Shown: positions 52,089-62,805 of the stretch, piece after piece | How positions within the stretch are numbered: the stretch's first letter is position 1 | Layout: each line of letters begins with the position of its first letter | Assembly (NCBI RefSeq): GCF_964059165.1 | Contig: NZ_OZ060413.1 | Location: forward strand, 248,001 to 312,000 | DNA: 64,000 nt | Direction: 5' to 3' | Source: Buchnera aphidicola (Cavariella theobaldi) | GTDB taxonomy: Bacteria; Pseudomonadota; Gammaproteobacteria; Enterobacterales; Enterobacteriaceae | Made by a program: the position numbers and the translations under genes | Notes under the pieces: generated by a model | What the model saw: the letters and a program-made list of their open reading frames with translations, nothing else | What the model was told of the DNA's origin: nothing | Database searches by the model: none

Positions 52089-53534
52089 ATGAAAAAAAAT
52101 TTAATTTGGTTTAGAAATGATTTGCGTGTTCATGATAATACAGCATTATATAAAGCATGTACATTTTCTACAGAACAGATCATAGCCTTATTCATTGCCA
52201 CTCCACAACAATGGTATAATCGAAATATTTCTGAAAAAAAAATATCCTTTCTTAATCAAAATTTAATATCATTAAAAAATGAATTATATAATTTAAATAT
52301 TTTATTATATTATTATGAATCTACTACTTTTAAAAAATCTGTAAATGATTTAGTTGTATTTTGTCAACAACACAAAATAAATAATGTTTTTTATAATTAT
52401 CAATATGACAGTGATGAACATGTAAGAGATGTAGTAGCGACAAAAAAACTTTCTGAACAAGGTGTCATAACGCATGGATTTCATGATCATATATTAGTTT
52501 CGAGTCAAGATATTTTAACTCAAAAAAACATGCCATATAAAAAATTTTTTTCTTTTAAAAAAAAAATTATTAATATTTTAAAAAAAAAAATACCTATATG
52601 TTTTCCAGTACCTAAAAAAAGAGCTCATCCATTATCTTTTCATTCCATTGATTTAAATATTAAAAACTATAAATCTAATTTTGATTTAAATCTTTTCCCT
52701 ATTGGAGAAAGAAAGGCTATTATTCGATTAAAAGCATTTTTAAAAAAAAAATTGAGTGATTATGCTTTAAAAAGAAATTTTCCTATTTTAAATCATACTA
52801 GCATGTTATCTCCATATTTATCTATAGGTGTTTTATCATCGCGATATTGTTTTAAAATGATTTTTCAAATACACAAAAATATATTTAATACTATATCTAC
52901 ATGCTCTTGGATAAATGAAATAATGTGGAGAGAGTTTTATTATCATTTATTAATTGGTTATCCATTATTAAATCAATGTCAATCTTTAACGCCATGGGAA
53001 AAAAATATTCCCTGGAAAAATAATACAAATTACTTTCATGCTTGGAAACAAGGTCAAACAGGTTTTCCAATAATTGATGCTGGTATGCGGCAATTAAAAA
53101 AAATAGGATGGATGCATAATAGATTAAGAATGATTACATCTAGTTTTTTAGTAAAAAACTTGTTGATTGATTGGAGAAAAGGAGAAAAATATTTTATTTC
53201 TCAATTAATTGATGGAGATAAAGCTATAAACAATGGAAGCTGGCAATGGGCAGCATCTATAGGAGCTGATTCTACTCCTTATATTCGTATTTTTAATCCA
53301 ATACGACAGTCAAAAATCTTTGATTCATCTGGAAGTTTTATAAAAAAATTTATTCCTGAATTAAATAATGTACCTTGTGCTTATATTCATAATCCATATG
53401 AATGGGCCAATATAAAAAATATTACATTACAATATCCTAAACCGATTGTAAATTTTAGTGATACTAAAAAAAAAGCATTATTAATTTTTAACCAAACACG
53501 GTTAAAGTATCTTGATAAGGAAAACAAAAATTAA
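52089..53534 (+). CDS. phrB: Deoxyribodipyrimidine photolyase
   Basis: PhrB carries out light-driven repair of cyclobutane pyrimidine dimers with FAD and an antenna folate. The 481-aa protein (E. coli 472) has NLIWFRNDLRVHDN, WINEIMWREFYYHL, WMHNRLRMITSSFLVKNLLIDWR, and the FAD-binding SWQWAASIGADSTPYIRIFNP, so the active site and electron-transfer Trp region are intact. Two long A tracts (A10 at 52557-52566, A11 at 52580-52590) lie in frame. The ybgI ATG overlaps the stop by 1 bp (TAATG). Confidence 0.96.
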   Translation: MKKNLIWFRNDLRVHDNTALYKACTFSTEQIIALFIATPQQWYNRNISEKKISFLNQNLISLKNELYNLNILLYYYESTTFKKSVNDLVVFCQQHKINNVFYNYQYDSDEHVRDVVATKKLSEQGVITHGFHDHILVSSQDILTQKNMPYKKFFSFKKKIINILKKKIPICFPVPKKRAHPLSFHSIDLNIKNYKSNFDLNLFPIGERKAIIRLKAFLKKKLSDYALKRNFPILNHTSMLSPYLSIGVLSSRYCFKMIFQIHKNIFNTISTCSWINEIMWREFYYHLLIGYPLLNQCQSLTPWEKNIPWKNNTNYFHAWKQGQTGFPIIDAGMRQLKKIGWMHNRLRMITSSFLVKNLLIDWRKGEKYFISQLIDGDKAINNGSWQWAASIGADSTPYIRIFNPIRQSKIFDSSGSFIKKFIPELNNVPCAYIHNPYEWANIKNITLQYPKPIVNFSDTKKKALLIFNQTRLKYLDKENKN

Positions 53535-54277
53535 TGAAAAATTTTTTATTAGAAAAAATTATAAATGAAAAATTATCTACGAATCAATATAAAGACAATG
53601 TTCCTAATGGCCTTCAAATAGAAGGACGACCAATAATCAAAAAAATTATTACTGGAGTCACTGCTTGTCAAGCATTATTAGATCAGGCATTAAATTACAA
53701 TGCAAGCGCTATAATAGTGCATCATGGTTATTTTTGGAAAAATGAATCAAAATATATACATGATATGAAAAGAAAAAGATTAAAAACAATATTATCAAAT
53801 GATATTAATTTATATAGTTGGCATTTACCCTTAGATATGCATCCAGAAATAGGTAATAATGCTCAAATAGCTAAAAAACTAAATATTTGTACACAAGGTA
53901 ATATTTTACCCTATGTTTTTTGGGGTTATATGAAAGATACAATTAAAGGTTATGAGCTCGCTCAAAAAATAGAAAAAAAATTTAAAAAATCTCCTATACA
54001 TTTATATGAAAATGCTCCTCATGATATCAATCGTATTGCTTGGTGTAGCGGAAAAGGTCAAGGTTTTCTAAAAGATGCGTATAAATTGGGGGTAGATGCT
54101 TTTTTAACTGGAGAGATTTCAGAAGAAACTATGCATATTTCTCAAGAATTAGGTATTCATTTTTTTGCATTAGGACATCACGCCACTGAAAGAGATGGTA
54201 TTATAGCTTTGGGGCAATGGTTAAAAAATAAATATTGTTTAGATGTTACATTTATTGATATTCATAATCCTGCATAA
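53534..54277 (+). CDS. ybgI: NIF3-family dinuclear metal protein YbgI
   Basis: This 247-aa homologue of E. coli YbgI has a proposed GTP cyclohydrolase I type 2 or metal-hydrolase activity that is not firmly established. Metal-binding motifs are intact: VHHGYFW (about residues 63-69), SWHLPLDMHPEIGNN, and GHHATERDG near the C-terminus. It is translationally coupled to phrB; the phr-ybgI neighbourhood is conserved with E. coli. Confidence 0.93.
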   Translation: MKNFLLEKIINEKLSTNQYKDNVPNGLQIEGRPIIKKIITGVTACQALLDQALNYNASAIIVHHGYFWKNESKYIHDMKRKRLKTILSNDINLYSWHLPLDMHPEIGNNAQIAKKLNICTQGNILPYVFWGYMKDTIKGYELAQKIEKKFKKSPIHLYENAPHDINRIAWCSGKGQGFLKDAYKLGVDAFLTGEISEETMHISQELGIHFFALGHHATERDGIIALGQWLKNKYCLDVTFIDIHNPA

Positions 54278-54437
54278 ATTTAGAAAATAAGATTATTATC
54301 AATATCAAAAAAATTTATTTTGAAAAATAATGAAAATCACTTAAGAATTAAAATATTAACATGTTTTAAAACATACATGTGTTTTATATAATATTCTTTG
54401 TTAATTTTAATATTCATAATTGTATAATTGAATAAAA

Positions 54438-57236
54438 ATGAAAAATAATACTTTTAAAAAATGGTTTCAAAATTCTTGGTTATCTGGAGAAAATCAAAAT
54501 TATATAGAAGAAATGTACAAAAAATTTTTAAATAATTCCAAATCTATTGATAAAACATGGTATAATAATTTTTTATCTATATCAAAGAATATTGATATAC
54601 TAGACAAAAATAACATTCAAGAAAAAAATTTATATTTTAGAAATGATTTAGAATATGATGTAAATCATATGAATGTTTCTAGCAATAACAATATTTCTGA
54701 AAAAATAAAAATTCTAATTCATACGTTTAGAAAAATAGGTTATAAACAATCTTCTTTTAATCCTCTCCAATCAAAAATATCATCAGATATTCCAAATTTA
54801 AAATTATCTTATTATAATTTTACACAGAAAGATTTAAATAAGTTAATTAATATTAATTTTAAAAAAAATAATTGTTTTCGAACGAATATTCAAGATTTGT
54901 ATTCTATTCTTTTAAAAAAATATTGTGGTTCTGTTGGTTTTGAGTATATGCATTTACAAGATACCGAAGAAAAAACATGGATTACAAATTATATAGAATC
55001 ATATTTTTGTGAAAAAACATTAAAAAAAATAGATAAAATAAATTTATTAACTGATATCATCCATGCAGAGTCCTTAGAAAAATATCTTGGAAAAAAATTT
55101 TCTAGCGTAAAACGATTTTCTATAGAGGGAGCTGAAACACTAATTCCTATATTAAATACCATCATAAAATGTGCACAACAAAAAGATATATCTAACATTA
55201 TATTAGGCATGGCTCATAGAGGTCGGTTAAACGTTTTAGTTAATATTTTAAATAAAAGCACAAAAATATTATTTAATGAATTCTCTAGTATAAATGTATC
55301 AGAAAAGTATAGCGGTGATGTAAAATATCACATGGGAGGATTAACTATAATAAAAAACAAAAATAAAAATATTAAATTTTATTTACATTTTAATCCTTCA
55401 CATTTAGAAATAATTAATCCAGTAACAATAGGCTCAGTTCGTGCATGCATAGATAATCTAAAAATATCATCTTCTAAAATTTTACCTATTAATATTCATG
55501 GAGATGCTGCTATTATTGGACAAGGTATTACCCAGGAAACATTAAATATTTCACAAACAGAAGGTTATACAGTAGGAGGTACAATTCATATAGTCATAAA
55601 TAATCAAATTGGTTTTACTACTTCTAACGCTAAACATTTGCGTTCTAGTCAATATTGTACTGATATTGCTAAAATGATTGAAGCACCCATCTTTCATATC
55701 AATACTGATGATGTAGAATCATCTATTTTTGTAACACAATTAGCGACATCTTTTCGAAACAAATTTAAAAAAGATGTTTTTATAGATTTAGTATGCTATC
55801 GACGTCACGGTCATAATGAAGTGGATGAACCTTTTGTAACGCAACCCATGATGTATCAAAAAATAAAAAATCATCCGACGACTAAAGACCAATATTCTCA
55901 TTTATTAATTAATGAAGGGATTATTACATCATTAAACATCGATAATATTGCTACAGAATATCAGCAAAAATTAAAACAAGAAGATTATGTTGTTTCCACA
56001 GAAAAAAAAAGACATGTTATATCTGATAATCATAATGTAAATTTTTACAATAAAAGTACCATATTATCAAAGATAAACAAAAATTTTTTAAATATTCAAA
56101 ATCTAGCAATAAATATAAATACAATTCCTCATGCTATTACAATGCATCCAAGAGTAAAAAAAATTTATGAAGAAAGATTGGCAATGGCTCAAGGATTAAA
56201 ATTATTTAATTGGGGCGCTGCTGAAAATTTAGCTTATGCCACTATTTTAAATGAGGGAATTTCTTGTCGGATATCTGGAGAAGACAGTAGAAGAGGTACA
56301 TTTTTTCACCGACATGCTTGTATTCATGACCAAAAAAACGGTTCAATTTATATTCCACTAAAAAATATACATAAAAATCAAGGATGTTTTCAAATATGGG
56401 ATTCTACACTTTCTGAAGAAGCTGTATTAGCTTTTGAATATGGATATTCTTTATTCTCATTAAATACATTAAACATTTGGGAAGCTCAATTTGGTGATTT
56501 TATTAATGGAGCTCAGATTATTATTGATCAATTTATTGCATCAAGCGAACAAAAATGGAATCAAAAATGTAATTTAGTATTATTATTACCTCATGGGTAC
56601 GAAGGGCAAGGACCAGAGCACTCCTCAGCAAGAATTGAAAGATTTCTTCAATTATGTGCGGAAGATAATATGCAAATATGTATTCCTACTACATCTTCTC
56701 AAATATATCATATTTTACGTAGACAAATTGTTGAAAATATCATTAAACCTTTAATTATATTTACCCCTAAATCGCTGTTAAGAAATACAATGGCTAATTC
56801 TACATTAGACTCGATTATATATGGAAAATTTCAACATGTCATAGATGAAATAGATAATATTCATATACAAAAAGTAAATAGAATTATTTTGTGTTCTGGA
56901 AAAATATATTATGACTTAATAACAGAACGTCGTAAACAGAATATTAACGACATTGCCATATTGCGAATTGAACAACTGTATCCTTTTCCGACTGATACAA
57001 TATTAAAAATACTAAAAAATTATCTTTTTGTAAAAGATTTTATTTGGTGTCAAGAAGAACCTTATAATCAAGGCGCTTGGATATATATTAAAGATAATAT
57101 TAACAATGTTTTACCTAATACTCAATCATTACAATATGTTGGTCGTATGTCTTCAGCTTCTCCCGCTTCTGGATATATTTCAATTCATAAAAAACAACAA
57201 GAATATTTAATAAAACAAGCATTAAAAAGATCTTAA
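54438..57236 (+). CDS. sucA: 2-oxoglutarate dehydrogenase E1 component
   Basis: SucA is the thiamine-diphosphate decarboxylase of the 2-oxoglutarate dehydrogenase complex. The 932-aa protein (E. coli 933) has [11 protein letters not shown], the ThDP/Mg site [16 protein letters not shown]...NNQIGFTT, and the transketolase-like domain with [14 protein letters not shown] and [22 protein letters not shown]. sucB follows 11 bp later. In E. coli sdhCDAB lie upstream and sucCD downstream; neither is here, so 2-oxoglutarate oxidation stands isolated from the rest of the TCA cycle in this window. Confidence 0.98.
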   Translation: MKNNTFKKWFQNSWLSGENQNYIEEMYKKFLNNSKSIDKTWYNNFLSISKNIDILDKNNIQEKNLYFRNDLEYDVNHMNVSSNNNISEKIKILIHTFRKIGYKQSSFNPLQSKISSDIPNLKLSYYNFTQKDLNKLININFKKNNCFRTNIQDLYSILLKKYCGSVGFEYMHLQDTEEKTWITNYIESYFCEKTLKKIDKINLLTDIIHAESLEKYLGKKFSSVKRFSIEGAETLIPILNTIIKCAQQKDISNIILGMAHRGRLNVLVNILNKSTKILFNEFSSINVSEKYSGDVKYHMGGLTIIKNKNKNIKFYLHFNPSHLEIINPVTIGSVRACIDNLKISSSKILPINIHGDAAIIGQGITQETLNISQTEGYTVGGTIHIVINNQIGFTTSNAKHLRSSQYCTDIAKMIEAPIFHINTDDVESSIFVTQLATSFRNKFKKDVFIDLVCYRRHGHNEVDEPFVTQPMMYQKIKNHPTTKDQYSHLLINEGIITSLNIDNIATEYQQKLKQEDYVVSTEKKRHVISDNHNVNFYNKSTILSKINKNFLNIQNLAININTIPHAITMHPRVKKIYEERLAMAQGLKLFNWGAAENLAYATILNEGISCRISGEDSRRGTFFHRHACIHDQKNGSIYIPLKNIHKNQGCFQIWDSTLSEEAVLAFEYGYSLFSLNTLNIWEAQFGDFINGAQIIIDQFIASSEQKWNQKCNLVLLLPHGYEGQGPEHSSARIERFLQLCAEDNMQICIPTTSSQIYHILRRQIVENIIKPLIIFTPKSLLRNTMANSTLDSIIYGKFQHVIDEIDNIHIQKVNRIILCSGKIYYDLITERRKQNINDIAILRIEQLYPFPTDTILKILKNYLFVKDFIWCQEEPYNQGAWIYIKDNINNVLPNTQSLQYVGRMSSASPASGYISIHKKQQEYLIKQALKRS

Positions 57237-57247
57237 AAGGATAAAAA

Positions 57248-58588
57248 ATGACAAAAAATAATATCATTGTTCCCGATCTACCAGAATCGATTACTGATGC
57301 TACTGTTATAAAATGGTATAAAAAAGAAGGAGATACAGTTATTTATGAAGAAAATTTAGTAGATATTGAAACAGATAAAGTAATGTTAGAAATTTCTTCT
57401 CCATGTGATGGGATATTAAGTAATATTATAGAAAAAGAAAGTAATATTGTTCAGTCACAGCAAATATTAGGTCAGATTATTAAATCGGAATCTCATCAAG
57501 AAATAACTAGCAATAATTTTTCATCAAAGAAAATTTTTTCTACACCAGAAAAAGATAACATAAAAGATGATGCAAATGATTTATTTAAATTTTTTTCACC
57601 ATCTATTAGACGCTTGATAAAAATATATCAAAGTAATCCTGATATTATTAAATCATCTAAAAATTCAAATATTATTTTACGCAAAATAATTATTGATTAT
57701 ATAGATAAAAAAAATAAAAATAAAATACTAGATAAAACGCATAATATTTTTTTCAATAAAAATGATATAGATAAAAATGATATAGATAAAAATGATATAG
57801 ATAAAAATGATATAGATAAAAATGATATAGATAAAAATGATATAGATAAAAATGATATAGATAAAAATGATATAGATAAAAATGATATAGATATAAAAAA
57901 ACGTGTAAAAATGACTAGATTACGTCAAAGAATAGCAGAACGATTACTCCAAACTAAAAATAATACAGCCATGTTAACTACTTTTAATGAAGTTAATATG
58001 GAGCCTATTATACTATTACGAAAAAAATATAATAAAAATTTTGAACAAACATATGGTATAAGAATTGGTTTTATGTCATTTTATGTAAAAGCAGTCGTGG
58101 AAGCCTTAAAAAAATTTCCAGCAATTAATGCATCTATTGATAAAGATGATATAATTTATTATAAAAATTTTGATATTAGCATAGCGATTTCTACACCAAG
58201 AGGATTAATCACACCAGTATTAAGAAATGCTGATACTATGTCTATGTCTGATATTGAAAAAAAAATAAAAGAATTTTCTTTAAAAGGTATTCAAAATAAA
58301 ATTACTATACAGGAATTAATAGGGGGTAATTTTACCATCACTAACGGTGGTGTATTTGGCTCTCTGATGTCTACACCTATTATTAACCCCCCTCAGACAG
58401 CTATATTAGGAATACATCTGATCAAAGATCGTCCGATGGCTATCGATGGAAAAATAAAAATACTCCCAATGATGTATTTAGCGCTTTCTTATGATCATCG
58501 TTTAATAGATGGAAAAGAATCTGTTAGTTTTTTATTAACTATTAAAAACATATTAGAAGATTTTACCAGTATTTTGATTCATACATAA
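57248..58588 (+). CDS. sucB: 2-oxoglutarate dehydrogenase E2 (dihydrolipoyl succinyltransferase)
   Basis: SucB transfers succinyl from the lipoyl arm to CoA and forms the complex core. In the 446-aa protein, the lipoyl domain is residues 1-78 (lipoyl Lys K44 in [10 protein letters not shown]), the peripheral-subunit-binding domain about 115-152 ([13 protein letters not shown]), then a linker with eight NDIDK units plus NDID at 172-215, and the catalytic domain about 218-446 with the active-site [11 protein letters not shown]. The repeated linker is highly charged and probably extended, replacing the Ala/Pro linker of E. coli. It is lipoylated by LipB/LipA encoded upstream. A terminator follows at 58617. 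Confidence 0.97.
   Translation: MTKNNIIVPDLPESITDATVIKWYKKEGDTVIYEENLVDIETDKVMLEISSPCDGILSNIIEKESNIVQSQQILGQIIKSESHQEITSNNFSSKKIFSTPEKDNIKDDANDLFKFFSPSIRRLIKIYQSNPDIIKSSKNSNIILRKIIIDYIDKKNKNKILDKTHNIFFNKNDIDKNDIDKNDIDKNDIDKNDIDKNDIDKNDIDKNDIDKNDIDIKKRVKMTRLRQRIAERLLQTKNNTAMLTTFNEVNMEPIILLRKKYNKNFEQTYGIRIGFMSFYVKAVVEALKKFPAINASIDKDDIIYYKNFDISIAISTPRGLITPVLRNADTMSMSDIEKKIKEFSLKGIQNKITIQELIGGNFTITNGGVFGSLMSTPIINPPQTAILGIHLIKDRPMAIDGKIKILPMMYLALSYDHRLIDGKESVSFLLTIKNILEDFTSILIHT
57761..57892 (+). repeat. 15-bp minisatellite inside sucB (8.8 copies)
   Basis: The unit AATGATATAGATAAA is repeated eight times without a change (57761-57880), then a ninth copy is cut to 12 bases at 57892. It encodes NDIDK repeats in frame, so gain or loss of units keeps the reading frame. 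It lies exactly in the flexible linker between the subunit-binding and catalytic domains. Confidence 0.97.
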
Positions 58589-58616
58589 AAATATATTAAT
58601 TTCTATGAATATCTTT

Positions 58617-58653
58617 AAAAGTACAGTGTGACTCAATTAAGTACTGTGCTTTT
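58617..58653 (+). terminator. Rho-independent terminator after sucB
   Basis: AAAAGTACAGT (58617-58627) pairs with ACTGTGCTTTT (58643-58653) with one G-T pair and a 15-nt loop. It lies 28 bp after the sucB stop and ends the sucAB transcript. Confidence 0.7.
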
Positions 58654-58805
58654 ATGAAAAAATTTTTTTATTTAACTCTATTGTTATAAATTTAATAAAT
58701 ATAAAACATATATTGCTGATATTTTAAATAATTATAGTTCTATTATAAAAAACAATATATAATTTTCTTCCGAACACTATATAGAATATAATTGAGAAAA
58801 GAATA

Positions 58806-59495
58806 ATGAATAAAATCGTTTTAATTAGGCATGGAGAAAGTACATGGAACAAATTAAATCAATTTACTGGATGGCACGATGTTGATCTAACAGAAAATGG
58901 CGGGAGAGAAGCTAAATTAGCTGCTAAATTATTAAAAAAAGAAAATTTTTATTTTGATGAGGCTCATACTTCTGTATTAAAAAGAGCAATAAATACTTTA
59001 TGGAGTATTATGAATGATTTACAACAGCCCTGGTTACCTGTAAAAAAAACATGGCGCTTAAATGAAAGACACTATGGCGCATTAGAGGGATTAAATAAAC
59101 ACGAAACTTTATTAAAATATGGAGAAAAAACTGTAGTAGCTTGGAGAAGAAGTTTTGATGCTATTCCACCACAAATTAAAATATCAGATATACGCTTTCC
59201 GGGTAATGATAGACGTTATTCCAATGTAGATATTAAAGATATTCCATTAGGAGAAAGTTTAGAATTAACAGTTAATAGAGTAGTTCCTTATTGGAAAAAA
59301 AATATACTACCAAATCTTAAAAAAAACAAAAAAATTATTGTAGTAGCACATGGAAATTCTTTGCGCGCATTAATACAGTATTTAAAAAAAATAGACATTA
59401 ATCATATTTCAGAATTAAACATTCCTACTGCCATACCAATTATATTGGAATTTGATAAACAATGGATAGCTCAAAAATACTATTTTTTACAATAA
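58806..59495 (+). CDS. gpmA: 2,3-bisphosphoglycerate-dependent phosphoglycerate mutase
   Basis: GpmA interconverts 3- and 2-phosphoglycerate in glycolysis. The 229-aa protein has the phospho-His motif [18 protein letters not shown] (His about residue 8), catalytic Glu in [15 protein letters not shown], and the second His in [12 protein letters not shown]. It is shorter than E. coli (250 aa) at the C-terminus. It stands alone between the sucB terminator and pfkA. Confidence 0.97.
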   Translation: MNKIVLIRHGESTWNKLNQFTGWHDVDLTENGGREAKLAAKLLKKENFYFDEAHTSVLKRAINTLWSIMNDLQQPWLPVKKTWRLNERHYGALEGLNKHETLLKYGEKTVVAWRRSFDAIPPQIKISDIRFPGNDRRYSNVDIKDIPLGESLELTVNRVVPYWKKNILPNLKKNKKIIVVAHGNSLRALIQYLKKIDINHISELNIPTAIPIILEFDKQWIAQKYYFLQ

Positions 59496-59741
59496 ATATT
59501 TAATGACATTCCTCTATGCATAAATATTTTATTAAAAATAAATATTATAAACATTCATAATTAAAAAAATAAAAAATTTTAATGCGAAATGTTTTATTTT
59601 TAACATTATCAAAAGTTTTAAAAATCAAATGATAATACTATATTTAAAATAATTTTTATATTTATATATATATATATATTTATATTTTTAAAAGTTTTTT
59701 ATTATACTATATAAAAAATGAAATAATTAATAGAGGTTCAT

Positions 59742-60704
59742 GTGATTAAAAAAATTGGAGTATTAACTAGCGGCGGAGATGCTCCAGGTATGAATGCTGC
59801 CATTCGGGGGGTAGTAAGAACTGCGTTAAGTGAAAAATTAGAAGTTTTTGGTATTTATGACGGATATTTAGGTTTATACGAAAATCGTATGATAAAATTA
59901 GATCGATATAGCGTATCAGATGTAATCAATCGAGGTGGAACATTTTTGGGATCAGCACGATTTTCTAATTTTTATAAAGATGAAATACGAGCTATTGCTG
60001 TAAGAAATGCAAAACAAAGACAAATTGATGCTTTAGTTATTATTGGTGGTGATGGGTCTTATATTGGCGCGCAAAAATTAACTCAAATAGGTCTGCCATG
60101 CATAAGTATTCCTGGTACTATAGATAATGATGTTGCAGGCACGGATTATACAATAGGTTACTTTACAGCATTAGAAACAGTTGTAGAAGCTATTGATAGA
60201 CTGCGAGATACTTCTTCTTCCCATCAGCGTATCTCTATTGTAGAGGTTATGGGAAGATATTGTGGAGATTTAACATTAGCTGCAGCTATTGCTGGTGGAT
60301 GCGAATTTATTGTTCTTCCAGAGGTAAAATATATTAAAGAAGATTTAGTAAAGGAGATTAAAGCTGGAATAGAAAAAGGGAAAAAACATGCAATTGTTGC
60401 AATAACAGAATATATTTGTAATGTCGAAAAATTAGCAAAATACATCGAAAAAGAAACTCATCGAGAAACAAGAGCTACTATTCTTGGTCATATTCAGAGA
60501 GGTGGTGCACCAGTAGTATATGATCGTATTTTAGCTTCGCGTATGGGTGCATATTCTGTTGAATTGTTACTGCAAGGTCATAAGGGTAAATGTGTAGGCA
60601 TTCAAAATGAAAAAATGGTTTTTCATGATATTGCTGATGCTTTACAAAATATGAAACGTATTTTTAAACAAGATTGGTTAATTACTGCAAAAAAGTTATA
60701 TTAA
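59742..60704 (+). CDS. pfkA: 6-phosphofructokinase I
   Basis: PfkA phosphorylates fructose-6-phosphate with ATP and commits sugar to glycolysis. The 320-aa protein equals E. coli Pfk[26 protein letters not shown], catalytic Asp in [25 protein letters not shown] and HIQRGGAP are intact. The GTG start at 59742 follows TAGAGGTTC. It is among the most conserved proteins of the window. Confidence 0.98.
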   Translation: MIKKIGVLTSGGDAPGMNAAIRGVVRTALSEKLEVFGIYDGYLGLYENRMIKLDRYSVSDVINRGGTFLGSARFSNFYKDEIRAIAVRNAKQRQIDALVIIGGDGSYIGAQKLTQIGLPCISIPGTIDNDVAGTDYTIGYFTALETVVEAIDRLRDTSSSHQRISIVEVMGRYCGDLTLAAAIAGGCEFIVLPEVKYIKEDLVKEIKAGIEKGKKHAIVAITEYICNVEKLAKYIEKETHRETRATILGHIQRGGAPVVYDRILASRMGAYSVELLLQGHKGKCVGIQNEKMVFHDIADALQNMKRIFKQDWLITAKKLY

Positions 60705-60714
60705 TATAACATTT

Positions 60715-60748
60715 GTGCCGGTTTTCCGGCGCTCTAAGGTCATTTTTT
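60715..60748 (+). terminator. GC-rich hairpin after pfkA, probable terminator
   Basis: GTGCCGG (60715-60721) pairs with CCGGCGC (60726-60732) around a TTTT loop, with one G-T pair. A six-T run follows at 60743-60748. It begins 11 bp after the pfkA stop. Such a GC-rich stem is rare in this window. The T run is 10 nt from the stem, so termination is likely but not certain. Confidence 0.55.
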
Positions 60749-60838
60749 ATTGCAAATATTTTCATTGATGATTTTTTATATGATACAAATATAATTATTA
60801 TATATAAAGCATATAAAATCATAACGAGTATTAAAATA

Positions 60839-61624
60839 ATGAATATTTATAATAAAAATAATATAATCAAACAATGCCTAGCTGAATTTTTTGGAACAGG
60901 ATTAATTATACTATTTGGATTAAATGCTACAGTATTATCTAAACTCAGTAATTATAATATTAATTATTTAGATATTAGTATTATCTGGAGTATTGGAGTA
61001 TCAATATCTATTTATTCTAGTTTATTTATATCTGGCGCGCATTTAAATCCAGCTATTACTATTTTTTTATGGTCTATATCTGAATTTAATAAAAAAAAAG
61101 TATTACCGTATATTTTTTCTCAAATATTAGGATCATTTTTTTTTACAATGATTATATATTGTATTTATCGTAATATTTTAATAGTATTTGAGCGAACACA
61201 TAAAATCGTACGAGGTACTCAAGAAAGTCTTGATCTAGCATCTATTTTTTGTGTATACCCAAAAATAAATACTCTATTTTTATATGATTTTATTGCAGAA
61301 GTGATGACATCTATTATTTTTATGATAGTAATAATGTTATTACGTCATAAAAAAAAATATCTTTTAACTTATTCGTATTTATCTCCAATTTTAGTAGGGA
61401 TATTAATTTTTTTTATCAATATATCTATTGGTTCTTACTATAATATTACTCTAAATCCAGCTAGAGATATTGGACCAAGAGTATTTTTAAGTTTTATCGG
61501 ATGGGGTTCTTTATCTTTTACTGGTGGTACTAATATACCATATTTTTTTATTCCTTTGTTAGGTCCTATCATCGGAATTAATATTGGTGGGTGGTTATAT
61601 AAAAAATTAATAATAAAAAATTAA
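60839..61624 (+). CDS. glpF: Glycerol facilitator / aquaglyceroporin
   Basis: This inner-membrane channel conducts glycerol and similar small neutral solutes. I start it at 60839 because the preceding in-frame region back to 60713 contains the pfkA terminator and has no homology. The 261-aa protein has six membrane segments and both NPA boxes: GAHLNPAIT (about residues 63-71) and TLNPARDIGPR (about 200-210); the Asp after the second NPA Arg is typical of glycerol channels. No glpK or glpD is in the window. It converges with tpiA, 13 bp apart. Confidence 0.93.
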   Translation: MNIYNKNNIIKQCLAEFFGTGLIILFGLNATVLSKLSNYNINYLDISIIWSIGVSISIYSSLFISGAHLNPAITIFLWSISEFNKKKVLPYIFSQILGSFFFTMIIYCIYRNILIVFERTHKIVRGTQESLDLASIFCVYPKINTLFLYDFIAEVMTSIIFMIVIMLLRHKKKYLLTYSYLSPILVGILIFFINISIGSYYNITLNPARDIGPRVFLSFIGWGSLSFTGGTNIPYFFIPLLGPIIGINIGGWLYKKLIIKN

Positions 61625-61637
61625 AAATATTAAATTA

Positions 61638-62402
61638 TTAATATATTTTATGAGCTATCTTTATAATTTTTAAAAATTCTTTATATTCTAATGATGCATT
61701 TCCAATTAATAAACCACTTATATCCGGCTGTTCAAGAAATGGTTTAGCATTTAAAGAACTAATAGAACCTCCGTATTGAATAATAAGACTATCTATACTA
61801 ACACTGTCATGTTCTGCAATATAATTTTTAATAAATTGATGTATTATTTGAACCTTTTCTGCATCAGCTGATTGACCGGTTCCAATTGCCCAAATAGGTT
61901 CATATGCTATAACCGTATTTCTAAAAGCACTTTTTCCACAAATATTAAATATACAATTGATTTGATTTTTAAGTATTTCATATGTTTTTTTTAATTTTTT
62001 TTCTTCTTTTGTTTCTCCTATACATAAAATAGGAATTAAATTGTGGCTTTTAGCTAAATAAAATTTTTTTGCAATAATATCATTATTTTCATAATGAAAA
62101 ATACGCCTTTCAGAATGCCCTAAAATAACATATTTAACACCAATATCTTTCAACATTAATATAGATACTTCTCCAGTAAATGAACCGCTTAAATTGACAT
62201 CTATATTTTGTGCTGAAACAAATAAATTTTTATGAACAATATTTTTACATAATCTATCTAAATATACAAATGCAGGGGCGATAACAATAATATTTTTTTC
62301 AATATGACATGATAAATACGCTTGTAATTGCATTAAAAATTTAGAAATTATTATTTTTTTTTGATTAAGTTTCCAATTAGCAACGATTAAAAATTGTTTC
62401 AT
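61638..62402 (-). CDS. tpiA: Triosephosphate isomerase
   Basis: TpiA interconverts dihydroxyacetone phosphate and glyceraldehyde-3-phosphate. The 254-aa TIM barrel has the catalytic Lys in ANWKLNQKK (about residue 11), His in LGHSERR, Glu in AYEPIWAIGTG, and the phosphate loop YGGSISS. An AGAGGTAAT ribosome-binding site precedes the ATG. A 403-bp spacer separates it from rpsA. Confidence 0.97.
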   Translation of the reverse strand: MKQFLIVANWKLNQKKIIISKFLMQLQAYLSCHIEKNIIVIAPAFVYLDRLCKNIVHKNLFVSAQNIDVNLSGSFTGEVSILMLKDIGVKYVILGHSERRIFHYENNDIIAKKFYLAKSHNLIPILCIGETKEEKKLKKTYEILKNQINCIFNICGKSAFRNTVIAYEPIWAIGTGQSADAEKVQIIHQFIKNYIAEHDSVSIDSLIIQYGGSISSLNAKPFLEQPDISGLLIGNASLEYKEFLKIIKIAHKIY

Positions 62403-62805
62403 ATTACCTCTAGAATATACATTTTTATTTTAAAATATATTTTTTAGAAACTAAGTTTGTTTATAATTTCATTATATGAAAACTTAGTTTCTATTATGCT
62501 ATACTGAAATATACTTTCTATTCATATTGATTATTGGATTGCTAAGTATTTTTTAATCTAATATATATATTTTCTGCTACATTTCTCTATGAATATACTT
62601 TCTTAAAATGCAAATAAAAAAAATAATTTTGATAAAATAAAACTCTTGAATATTTTTATTTTCATTTTGACATATTATAAAAAATTAATATATGCATATT
62701 TTTATTATTTCTGAAATATAATTTTTTTTAATAATGCTATCACGCAATTAGCACCTTATCAAAATGTTATAAATTTTATTTTTCAAAAAATATTTTTTAA
62801 AAGTG
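62403..62805. other. Spacer between rpsA and tpiA (ihfB position)
   Basis: These 403 bp are AT rich with no ORF over 60 codons. In E. coli and, as I recall, in other Buchnera, ihfB (himD) lies just downstream of rpsA; no trace of the HU/IHF sequence can be read here. The spacer contains a 14-bp inverted repeat at 62445-62493. Confidence 0.5.
62445..62493. repeat. 14-bp inverted repeat upstream of tpiA
   Basis: TAGAAACTAAGTTT (62445-62458) pairs perfectly with 62480-62493 around a 21-nt loop. It lies 43 bp upstream of the tpiA start and 313 bp after rpsA. On the minus strand the bases after the stem are A rich, not T rich, so it is a poor intrinsic terminator; it may be an operator, an mRNA 5'-leader structure or a 3' stabiliser. 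Confidence 0.6.

Noticed and set aside
59664-59680. (TA)n run between gpmA and pfkA, and a similar one near 32621
   Set aside because: Short dinucleotide runs are expected at this A/T content; no evidence for a functional microsatellite.
60713-60838. 42-codon N-terminal extension of GlpF
   Set aside because: It would be translated through the hairpin after pfkA and lacks homology; the ATG at 60839 starts the recognisable channel.
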